Part shown: positions 1 through 6,437 of the stretch, piece by piece | Position numbering within the stretch: the first letter of the stretch is position 1 | How the letters are laid out: every line of letters begins with the position of its first letter | Assembly: GCA_903929325.1 (NCBI GenBank) | Contig: CAIYUD010000123.1 | Coordinates: 1 to 6,608, forward strand | Source: an uncultured Opitutia bacterium | Lineage (GTDB): Bacteria > Verrucomicrobiota > Verrucomicrobiia > Opitutales > UBA953 | Reading direction: 5' to 3' | DNA: 6,608 nucleotides | The notes under the pieces: model-generated | What the model was told of the DNA's origin: nothing | The model's input: only the letters and a program-made list of their open reading frames with translations | Databases searched by the model: none | Made by a program: the position numbers and the translations under genes

Positions 1-419
1 GCGCTAATGACTTCAAATCCGGCGACGACCGATCCGGCTAAAGCTAAGACAGGAATGATACGACTCAGGGCAGCGATGGTGCCGAGGCGACGTTCGAGGA
101 CGGGAAGTTCCAGCAAGGCTGCTTCGGTGGCGGCAGCACGCATGGCATCTTCGCCGGCCGACATACGAAGGAGGGCAGATTTGACGACGCGGGGGACGGG
201 GCCAGGGGATTCTTCGCACGCAGCAAGGGCTTCATTGGAACGTCCGTTGCGTAAATTATTACGGACACCTTCAATGAAGTCGGACGAACGGACATGTCCG
301 CGGTGGAGAAAGAGGGCACGCTCGAGGAAGAATACGCCCGCAATCAGCGAGAGTATCAAAATAAGCCACGCAAAGGGACCGCCATCGGTCAGTAGGAAGA
401 AAGAGGTAGAGGGAGGCAT
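1..419 (-). CDS. MotA/TolQ/ExbB-family proton channel subunit, N-terminal 139 residues (3' end beyond window)
   Basis: Partial inner-membrane protein of the TolQ/ExbB/MotA family, which uses the proton gradient together with an ExbD/TolR partner to energise envelope processes. The frame starts MPPSTSFFLLTDGG and is open to the left edge. A hydrophobic helix at about residues 15-33 (PFAWLILILSLIAGVFFLE) is TM1. A polar cytoplasmic stretch of about 80 residues follows, then LERRLGTIAALSRIIPVLAL (about 108-127), which matches the family pattern of LERRL-x-LATIA leading into a Pro-containing TM2 and a G(T/S)V step (G129-S130-V131). The start is fixed by a TAATG overlap with the stop codon of the upstream TPR gene, implying translational coupling; no clear Shine-Dalgarno sequence precedes it. 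TM2 is cut by the edge and TM3 is absent. Family membership is well supported. Whether it is TolQ-like or ExbB-like cannot be decided from this fragment; an ExbD/TolR gene should follow. Confidence 0.88.
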   Translation of the reverse strand, partial: MPPSTSFFLLTDGGPFAWLILILSLIAGVFFLERALFLHRGHVRSSDFIEGVRNNLRNGRSNEALAACEESPGPVPRVVKSALLRMSAGEDAMRAAATEAALLELPVLERRLGTIAALSRIIPVLALAGSVVAGFEVIS

Positions 420-3118
420 TACTTGGTGGGATTGGACGGTGCGCGTTCGAGTTCGGCAAGTTTGCTTTCTGCGAGGGCTTTTCCGGGCAGGCGCGATTCA
501 CTGTCACCGAGCCCCGCATTTAAGTCACGTAAAAGACGATAGGCGGCGATGGCTTCTTTACGGTCACCGTCGGCTTCGCACCGTTCGCCTAAGAGTAGCA
601 GTGAGCGTGAGACCCACGAACGCCCGTTCATGCCTAAAGCTTCGCGTGAGCCACTGAGCAAGTCAGTCACTTCGCGGGCGAGTAATTGCCGAACGTCACG
701 TCGTGTCGCATCGGCATCGGCAACAGATTCCCCCTTCGCACGGTCAAGTAAAGCTTGGGCAAGTTTATGTCGGCTCTCAGCGAGAGCATCTGGATCGCGG
801 GACCAAGTTTCGACCACGCGTTCGTAGGCGGCGACTGCACGGCTAATGCGCGCACGATCAGGTCCGCCGTTGGTGGCGCGACGGAGAGCTGCTAAGCCCA
901 TCAAACAATCTGCGCGGGCGAGTTCAGCTTGTGCACGCTGCGGGTGTTGCGGGAATTGCCGCGTGAGTTCATCCATCAGACGCAGTGCGGAATCGAAATC
1001 GCCGAGGTTACGGAGAATTTCAGCTTCACGGATGGTGACTTGGAAAACGAGAGGATGTCCGGGGTAACGGGTGATAAAGGTCGACAGTAGGCTAGCGGCT
1101 TCGCGCAGTTTACTCTCACCTTCGGTTGCCGCGAGAATGGCGGCCTGTTCGGCAGCTTCATGTAATCCAAGAGCTGCGAATTCAGCGAGCGCAGGATCGT
1201 TGGCGTAATCTTTAGCGAGTTCTTCAAAACGTTTTTGGGCTTCAACGTGACGTCCTTCCGATGCCAGCAAACGGCCTTCGGCGAGGAAGGAGGCAGCTCC
1301 AGCTGACACTTTGCCATAACGCTCGCGCAGTTGGACCAGTTCGCGAATCTCAGCACCGCTCTTGGCTTCAGCAGAAGCACGTGCTTTGAGTAAAGCAGCA
1401 TGTGCACGCAGTTCGGGTGCCGCCGCGACCAGTTGCGGACTGGCGTCTTTGGGTAAATTCTGGAGCGTATTCGTCACGCTCTCCGCATAACGCATCGCAG
1501 AGGTGCGATCACCATTGGCGAGAGCTGATAACGCACGGAGCCATTCGAAACGGAGCGCAAAATCAATCGGTGCTGATTGCGAGATGCCTGAAAATCGTCC
1601 AAGCATGCGCGCGAAGTCCTCGGGCTTCGCATGACGTCGTGCGTAGTCGGCGATATTCCAAGCACCCATTAAGACACGCTCTCGGGTAATTTTTCCTTTA
1701 GTGACGGCATCCTCGAGTTGTTTGGCGGCGTTATCGAGTCCGCCTTCTTCTTCGAGCATGCACAGGATTGCTTGGTGGAAAGCACTGTCACGAATCGTTG
1801 GCTCGGTAGCGTCTTTAAGGAGATTCGTGTAGGCACGTGCGGCTACTGCATAGTCGCGTGCTAAAAAGAGACAGTCGGCCGACGTTGCGCGAATGGTATC
1901 GCGACGCGGAGCGGGCAGAAGGGTGACGAGACGATCGAGGTGCGAAGAAGCGAGGCGGTAAGAGCCATCGCCCCAGGCGAGGAAGGCTAAGATGCGCACC
2001 GACTCGGCGACGAGTGGGCTGCCTGGGGTTTCGCGCAAGAGATCATCCGCAGCTGTGCGGGCAAGTTCACGATTGCCGGCCGTGAGCATGATTTGCGCAC
2101 GGGCCAAGTGAATGGCATCGGTGATTTCTGGGCTACGCGGGCAGCCATTGCGGCTGTCGCTTAAAAAGGCGTAGGTCGCATTGGCGAGTTGGACGGTACG
2201 TTCGGCGGCAGCTTCGCTTACACTCGTGGCCAGTGCTCGGATAGCTTTACTGCGAATCCCTGCAGGTGCTTCGGCATTACCAGCCGCAAGACGCAAGTGC
2301 CCGATACCTTCTTCGGACGTCGGACCAAGAATGATACCCGCAGCTAAATCTGCTTCTGCTTGTCGCGTGGGTTGAGTCCCGCGTACGTCTTGTAAGACAG
2401 CAGCAGCTTCCGCAATTTTTCCGCGACGGGCGAGCAAGGTGGCCCAGGTGCGTGCAAACGCAAAACCCGCATCGGTACCTTTGGTTTCACGGGCTCGACG
2501 TTCCATGGATGCTAAACTGGCGTCATCCACTTGTCCGTTTTGTACGGCCGAGCGGTAGGCGAGTAATTCGATGCGTTGACGTTGTGATTCGGAGACCGCG
2601 GATTCGACGGCTTTGCGAATGACGGCTTCAGCGCCAGGAGTTTCTCGGGCTATACCGATCATACCGGTGACAGCTAATGCCCAGGGACGTTCTTCGGGCG
2701 GCAGGGCTTCGACGTTTAATTGACTGACGGCTTCCGTGATTACGGCGGTATCGTTTTGCAACAATCCTGCTAAAGCTAAACGCAAAGCTTTGCGTGGAGA
2801 GTTGGGCAGAGGCTTAACGAGGGCGATAGCCTGTTCGGCTTGATTGCGTTCGAGTAAAGCGAAGGCCAGCCCGAGGGTGGCACGTTCACGATCTGCTTCT
2901 GAGATACCCGAGATGGTCAGTGCGCGGCGGTGGAGTTCGGCGGACGTTGAAGACAGTCCCGCCGAGAGGGTTTCTTCAGCTAGTTCAATCAGTGCCCGGG
3001 CAGCAGGGTCCTCGTTGGCTGGGGCGACGGGTGCTTCACCTAATACCGGCACACGAAGCTCCTGTGCGGTGGTCGACGCAGTGAGTGCGGCAAGAAGTGC
3101 GAAGACGGCACGGTACAT
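419..3118 (-). CDS. Exported TPR/alpha-solenoid protein, 899 aa
   Basis: Large, probably periplasmic repeat protein of unknown specific function. Residues 1-18 look like a Sec signal peptide: Arg3, a hydrophobic core AVFALLAALTA and a likely cleavage after TTA18 before QELRVP. The rest is rich in Ala, Leu, Arg and Glu with continuous helical-hairpin character. TPR-like units are clearest at about 227-245 (GKIAEAAAVLQDV), 348-402, 420-440 (AVAARAYTNLLKD), 627-657 (HVEAQKRFEELAKDYANDP), 690-735 (DSALRLMDELTRQFPQHP) and 845-865 (RKEAIAAYRLLRDL). No enzymatic motif or further transmembrane segment is visible. ATG at 3118 is the only usable start, because the 18 in-frame codons upstream contain no ATG, GTG or TTG before the lysC stop. 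Its translation start sits in a perfect hairpin. The stop overlaps the start of the proton-channel gene, suggesting a partner role similar in spirit to CpoB/YbgF beside Tol-Pal, although it is far larger; that role is inference. Confidence 0.92.
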   Translation of the reverse strand: MYRAVFALLAALTASTTAQELRVPVLGEAPVAPANEDPAARALIELAEETLSAGLSSTSAELHRRALTISGISEADRERATLGLAFALLERNQAEQAIALVKPLPNSPRKALRLALAGLLQNDTAVITEAVSQLNVEALPPEERPWALAVTGMIGIARETPGAEAVIRKAVESAVSESQRQRIELLAYRSAVQNGQVDDASLASMERRARETKGTDAGFAFARTWATLLARRGKIAEAAAVLQDVRGTQPTRQAEADLAAGIILGPTSEEGIGHLRLAAGNAEAPAGIRSKAIRALATSVSEAAAERTVQLANATYAFLSDSRNGCPRSPEITDAIHLARAQIMLTAGNRELARTAADDLLRETPGSPLVAESVRILAFLAWGDGSYRLASSHLDRLVTLLPAPRRDTIRATSADCLFLARDYAVAARAYTNLLKDATEPTIRDSAFHQAILCMLEEEGGLDNAAKQLEDAVTKGKITRERVLMGAWNIADYARRHAKPEDFARMLGRFSGISQSAPIDFALRFEWLRALSALANGDRTSAMRYAESVTNTLQNLPKDASPQLVAAAPELRAHAALLKARASAEAKSGAEIRELVQLRERYGKVSAGAASFLAEGRLLASEGRHVEAQKRFEELAKDYANDPALAEFAALGLHEAAEQAAILAATEGESKLREAASLLSTFITRYPGHPLVFQVTIREAEILRNLGDFDSALRLMDELTRQFPQHPQRAQAELARADCLMGLAALRRATNGGPDRARISRAVAAYERVVETWSRDPDALAESRHKLAQALLDRAKGESVADADATRRDVRQLLAREVTDLLSGSREALGMNGRSWVSRSLLLLGERCEADGDRKEAIAAYRLLRDLNAGLGDSESRLPGKALAESKLAELERAPSNPTK

Positions 3119-3132
3119 GCTCCCCGAGCATG
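3116..3132 (-). promoter_or_regulatory. Perfect 7-bp hairpin covering the TPR gene start codon
   Basis: On the minus strand the sequence reads CATGCTC-GGG-GAGCATG, a perfect 7-bp inverted repeat with a 3-nt loop. The last three bases are the ATG start of the 899-aa TPR gene. The only purine-rich candidate ribosome site, GGGGAG, lies in the loop and 3' arm, one base from the ATG, which is too close for normal Shine-Dalgarno pairing. In mRNA this stem would hide both the start codon and that purine stretch. It could act as a translational gate, or on DNA as an operator dyad. The repeat is seen directly; the function is inferred. Confidence 0.5.
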
Positions 3133-3143
3133 GGCGGGCAAAT

Positions 3144-3199
3144 AGCTTCGGGCAAGCGGGGACTGGCCCCGTTTAGGCCTTCTTATCTAACCCGAAGCT
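3144..3199 (-). repeat. 9-bp inverted repeat bridging the lysC 3' end and the intergenic gap
   Basis: AGCTTCGGG at 3144-3152 and its exact complement CCCGAAGCT at 3191-3199 form a 9-bp perfect repeat separated by 38 nt. In the minus-strand transcript the 5' arm encodes lysC residues S399-F400-G401 and the 3' arm lies about 20 nt after the stop codon. The loop contains the lysC stop and a second small hairpin (3157-3171), so the two could stack as a nested fold. No U-run follows the 3' arm, so it does not look like a standard intrinsic terminator. A ribosome finishing lysC would be expected to open the 5' arm. Confidence 0.45.
3157..3171 (-). other. Small GC hairpin one base after the lysC stop codon
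   Basis: The minus strand reads CGGGG-CCAGT-CCCCG, a 5-bp all-GC stem with a 5-nt loop, starting one base after the lysC TAA. The bases that follow (CTTGCCCGAAGC) contain no T-tract, so termination is doubtful. It may protect the 3' end of the biosynthetic message or be part of the larger nested fold at this junction. The same gap also holds two direct copies of CGGGCAA (3135-3141 and 3149-3155, plus strand), 14 nt apart. Confidence 0.35.
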
Positions 3200-4393
3200 C
3201 GTATGCACGGCACGAACGGCTTCATCGGCCTTGGCGGGGTCAATCGCCACCGAAATTTTAATCTCGGAGGTGGTGATGAGTTCGCTGTTAACGCCGACGG
3301 ATGCCAAGGCTTTGAAGAGCAGGCCGGCAACGCCAGGGTGCGAAATCATACCGACGCCGACGATGGAAAGTTTGGCAACTTCGCCAGCCGAACGAACTGT
3401 TCCGGATCCTAATTTCTTGAGGGTGGCGCCAATGACTTTTTCGGCACGCGCAAATTGATCGGTGTTAATCGAGAAAGTTAAATTGGCCTTACCATCTTTA
3501 CCAAGGTTCTTAATAATCATGTCCACGCTCAGACCAGCTTCGCCGATATCGTCAAAGATGGCAGCGATGGCATCGGGGCGATCGGGCAGGTCGGTGACTG
3601 TCACGCGCGTTTGCGAGCGGTCGAGGGCGACGCCAGCAATGGCAGCGTCTTCAAGGGTTTTATCGATGGCTTTCACGAGGGTTCCGGGTTTGTCGTTAAA
3701 AGAAGAACGTACTTCAAACGGTACGCTATATTTTTGGGCAAATTCGACCGAACGCGATTGCATAACTTTGGAGCCACTCGAAGCGAGCTCGAGCATCTCC
3801 TCGTAGGAGATCTCTTCCATCTTGCGTGCGTTGAGAACGATGCGTGGGTCGGCGGTATAGACACCGTCGACGTCCGTATAAATTTGGCACATGTCCGCCT
3901 TGATCGCTGCAGCGACAGCAATAGCAGTTAAGTCGGAACCGCCACGGCCTAAGGTGGTGAGCTCGCCGCTTTCAGTGGCACCTTGGAATCCAGCGACGAC
4001 AACAACTTTACCTTCGTCGAGGCGTGCTAAGATATCGCCACCGGTGATGCGGACGATACGCGCACGGGTGTGTTTGTCGTCGGTAATAATACCTGCTTGG
4101 GCACCTGTACGTGAAACGGCAGGCACGCCGATGGCATGCAGGGCCATCACCGTTAGGGCGATAGTTTCTTGTTCACCAACGGCGAGAAGGACGTCCATCT
4201 CGCGCTCTTCAGGTAAATTCGAAAGTGCTTTGGCGCGTGCGACGAGCTCATTGGTCACGCCACTGCGGGCGGAAACCACCACGACCAAGCGATTCCCTTG
4301 CGACCATTGTTCTTTGACTTTGGCTGCAACGTTGCGGATGCGGTCGACGGTGCCGACCGACGTGCCGCCATATTTTTGGACAATCAAGGCCAT
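3173..4393 (-). CDS. lysC: Aspartate kinase (aspartokinase), 406 aa
   Basis: Cytoplasmic enzyme that phosphorylates L-aspartate with ATP to give 4-phospho-L-aspartate, the entry step to lysine, threonine, methionine and diaminopimelate. The amino-acid kinase domain fills about residues 1-240: KYGGTSVG at 7-14 (nucleotide/aspartate site), the GE motif at 73-74, GRGGSD at 149-154 and TDVDGVYTADPR at 173-184. Two ACT domains follow (about 265-335 and 343-400). The second carries MISHPGVA and the NSELITTSEIKISV segment typical of the effector site. The length is normal for the monofunctional type with kinase plus two ACT domains, the same layout as the Corynebacterium enzyme, which is inhibited jointly by lysine and threonine; this one is therefore probably feedback-regulated, though by which effectors is inferred. 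ATG begins only 3 nt after the hom stop (TGAGCGATG) without a good Shine-Dalgarno sequence, so coupled translation is likely. No fused homoserine dehydrogenase and no convincing internal beta-subunit start were seen. Confidence 0.98.
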   Translation of the reverse strand: MALIVQKYGGTSVGTVDRIRNVAAKVKEQWSQGNRLVVVVSARSGVTNELVARAKALSNLPEEREMDVLLAVGEQETIALTVMALHAIGVPAVSRTGAQAGIITDDKHTRARIVRITGGDILARLDEGKVVVVAGFQGATESGELTTLGRGGSDLTAIAVAAAIKADMCQIYTDVDGVYTADPRIVLNARKMEEISYEEMLELASSGSKVMQSRSVEFAQKYSVPFEVRSSFNDKPGTLVKAIDKTLEDAAIAGVALDRSQTRVTVTDLPDRPDAIAAIFDDIGEAGLSVDMIIKNLGKDGKANLTFSINTDQFARAEKVIGATLKKLGSGTVRSAGEVAKLSIVGVGMISHPGVAGLLFKALASVGVNSELITTSEIKISVAIDPAKADEAVRAVHTSFGLDKKA

Positions 4394-4396
4394 CGC

Positions 4397-5710
4397 TCAG
4401 GTCGCAAAAATGCGTAAGAGCATGGGTTCCTCAAGTACGGTCTTTGCGCGACTGAGTTCAGCGACCACTTTGGCTATGTTGCGTTCGCTCGCTGGGTAAG
4501 TGGAAAGAGTCAGCGTACCCGTACCTTTGTCGGGGTGTTCGTATTGCACCACGCGTGCGATGGAAACTTTATGCTGTGCAAAGATGCGGTAAATACCGGC
4601 GAGCACCCCATGGGTGTCGCGTAAGGTCATGCGCAAGTAGAACGGGGAGACGATTTCATCTTCGTCGGCCATGCGGAGGGATTTGCCAGCGCGTGTTAAG
4701 GCATGAAGGTCGGCGTCGACAATGCCGCCGCGGGTACGCGCGAGAATGGCATCGACGAGATCACCCAAGACTGCGGATGCAGTTGCGTCGCCGCCAGCAC
4801 CACGTCCTGCCAGCGTGGTTGAGCCAACGACATCGCCGCGCAGGGTGATGCCGTTGTTAACGCCGGAAACCTTGGCTAGAATATTGTCGGAAGGAACGAG
4901 GGCAGGGTAGACACCCACGGACATCCAGCCGGCCTTAAAGTCACGTCGAACCACTGCGAGGTGTTTCAAAGTATAGCCGAACTTGCGCGCAAAATCGATA
5001 TCAGCGGAACGCACATTGCGAATACCTTCGACGAGAGTGCGCGCACGTGGTGCCCATTTACCGTGAGCTAAGAATGCGAGGATGGAGGCTTTGTGCCAGG
5101 CATCGATACCGTCGACGTCTAAAGAAGCATCGGCTTCGGCATAACCATGCGTGCGTGCTTCCTTCAGGGCTGTCTCGAAGTCGAGACCATCTTCGCCCAT
5201 GCGCGTGAGGATGTAGTTGGAAGTGCCGTTGACGATGCCGACGATTAAATCAAAGCGGTTGGCAACCAAACCTTCACGGAGTGATTTGATAATTGGAATA
5301 CCACCACCGACGGAACCTTCAAAGAGAAGTTTGCCGCCACTGGCTTGGGCTGCGGCGAGAATTTCTGGACCATGGTCACAAAGAAGTGCTTTGTTGGCAG
5401 TGATGACTGTCTTGCCGGCGCGGAGTGCGCGGAGGACGAGTTTGCGGGCGACGGTGGTGCCGCCGATAAGTTCGATGACGATGTCGACTTTGGGATCGTC
5501 GATGAGCGCTACAGAATCTGTTGTCAGCTTCTGCTTGGGCAGACGCACACTGCGTGTGCGACGAAGGTTGCGAACGGCAACGCCGCGCATGTCGAGTCGC
5601 ACGCCGAGACGTGTTTCGAGGTCAGAGCGCTTGTCAGCCAAGTGCTTCCAGACGCCTTGCCCGACGGTACCTAGTCCGAGCAAGGCAATACCGATGGTAG
5701 GCTTACTCAT
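4397..5710 (-). CDS. hom: Homoserine dehydrogenase with C-terminal ACT domain, 437 aa
   Basis: Cytoplasmic NAD(P)-dependent oxidoreductase that reduces L-aspartate 4-semialdehyde to L-homoserine, the branch point to threonine and methionine. The N-terminal Rossmann fold shows GLGTVGQG at 12-19, followed by E80-x-x-GG at 83-84 and TANKALL at 104-110. The catalytic domain has EGSVGGGIPI at 131-140, NGTSNYIL at 161-168, GYAEAD at 189-194 and DVDGIDAWHK at 198-207, which includes the conserved acidic residues and catalytic Lys207. GRGAGG with ATASAV lies further on. Residues about 355-432 form an ACT domain (FYLRMTLRDTHGVLAGIYRI), the usual site for threonine feedback in the long form of the enzyme. 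The length and order match monofunctional Hom. The ATG overlaps the plsY stop as ATGA, and lysC follows after 3 nt, so Hom and LysC are probably made together. The intermediate step, aspartate-semialdehyde dehydrogenase, is not in this window. Confidence 0.98.
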   Translation of the reverse strand: MSKPTIGIALLGLGTVGQGVWKHLADKRSDLETRLGVRLDMRGVAVRNLRRTRSVRLPKQKLTTDSVALIDDPKVDIVIELIGGTTVARKLVLRALRAGKTVITANKALLCDHGPEILAAAQASGGKLLFEGSVGGGIPIIKSLREGLVANRFDLIVGIVNGTSNYILTRMGEDGLDFETALKEARTHGYAEADASLDVDGIDAWHKASILAFLAHGKWAPRARTLVEGIRNVRSADIDFARKFGYTLKHLAVVRRDFKAGWMSVGVYPALVPSDNILAKVSGVNNGITLRGDVVGSTTLAGRGAGGDATASAVLGDLVDAILARTRGGIVDADLHALTRAGKSLRMADEDEIVSPFYLRMTLRDTHGVLAGIYRIFAQHKVSIARVVQYEHPDKGTGTLTLSTYPASERNIAKVVAELSRAKTVLEEPMLLRIFAT

Positions 5711-6429
5711 GAATATGGCCCCGTGTTTTTAGTGAACCGACTTTCTTGTCCTTTGATCAACCGAGCGATGTTCGTGCGGTGTGTCCAAATATTGAAGACG
5801 GCAATGACCGTTGCGAAGCCGATCTGCAGGTGGGAATATTTACCCTGTAGGTAAAAGATGTTTATCAAGAAGCAGCTGAGTGGGAGCGAAATACCGAGTG
5901 CGAGTGATGCGACCGAGACGTAGCGCGTGGAATAGAACAGCGCGGCCCAAATCAATCCACCGATCGCGATAGGGAAGGGCAGTAAGACGACGAGACCGCC
6001 GATAGTGGACGCAACACCTTTGCCGCCTTTGAACTTAAGGAAGACGGAGAAGCAATGTCCGAGGAGCGTACCGATGAAGCCACTGGCTAAGAAAGGGAAG
6101 ACAGCACCATCGCCATTGATGGTGTATTCAAAAACCGTACGCGCAGATTCGCGCATGTTATTTCCGCTGAAGGAATCCAATGCGATGGCTACGGCAAAGA
6201 TGGGCAGGACTGTACCGACCATTCCTTTGGCAGCGTCGAGGGCAAAGACAATATTACCAGGACCCTTACCGAGTACGCGCTTCACGTTAGTCGCTCCGGG
6301 ATTACCCGAACCTTCTTTGAGAATGTTGATGCCGTACTGACGGCATATGAGGACCGCAAAATTGACGGAGCCAACAATGTAGCCGACAAAGAAACACGTC
6401 AGCAGGTAGAACCAATCAGCGTAGTCCAT
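5707..6429 (-). CDS. plsY: Acyl-phosphate:glycerol-3-phosphate acyltransferase PlsY, 240 aa
   Basis: Integral inner-membrane enzyme that transfers an acyl group from acyl-phosphate (made by PlsX) to glycerol 3-phosphate, giving lysophosphatidic acid, the first step of phospholipid synthesis. All three family motifs are present: GSGNPGATN at 40-48, GHCFSVFLKFKGGKGVAS at 124-141, and HRTNIARLIKGQE at 217-229. The N terminus YIVGSVNFAVLICR at 17-30 matches the usual first helix, supporting this ATG. Hydrophobic helices are visible at about 7-29, 60-84, 112-124, 143-165, 171-194 and 203-215. The protein is longer than the usual roughly 200 residues, mainly because of an extra polar stretch at about 85-112 between the first two motifs. 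In motif 2 the usual GHxFP proline is Ser128. It starts 8 nt after the preceding stop codon and ends in a 4-nt ATGA overlap with hom. Finding it inside an amino-acid gene cluster is unexpected from function alone. Confidence 0.96.
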   Translation of the reverse strand: MDYADWFYLLTCFFVGYIVGSVNFAVLICRQYGINILKEGSGNPGATNVKRVLGKGPGNIVFALDAAKGMVGTVLPIFAVAIALDSFSGNNMRESARTVFEYTINGDGAVFPFLASGFIGTLLGHCFSVFLKFKGGKGVASTIGGLVVLLPFPIAIGGLIWAALFYSTRYVSVASLALGISLPLSCFLINIFYLQGKYSHLQIGFATVIAVFNIWTHRTNIARLIKGQESRFTKNTGPYS

Positions 6430-6437
6430 GGTCAGTA

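Noticed and set aside
7..657. Plus-strand open frame of 216 codons
   Set aside because: It lies antisense to the channel and TPR genes, is Arg/Ser/Pro-rich with no domain or hydrophobic pattern, and spans two real genes.
3144..3171. Rho-independent terminator after lysC
   Set aside because: The stems are GC-rich but no T-tract follows on the minus strand, so only a structured junction is claimed.
3119..3172. Promoter for the TPR/channel genes in the intergenic gap
   Set aside because: TTGCCC and TATTTG-like strings exist but no correctly spaced -35/-10 pair could be supported by eye.
3640..3765. Internal start for a separate aspartate kinase beta subunit, as in Bacillus and Corynebacterium
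   Set aside because: Met211 has no convincing ribosome site and no start codon is evident near residue 250, where the beta subunit usually begins.
3891..4499. Plus-strand open frame of 202 codons
   Set aside because: It is antisense to lysC and the end of hom, both certain by motif. Its composition (Thr/Ser/Arg-rich) is that of a shadow frame.
5217..5732. Plus-strand open frame of 171 codons opposite hom
   Set aside because: The opposite strand carries the NAD(P)-binding domain of homoserine dehydrogenase without interruption; no motif is visible in the antisense product.
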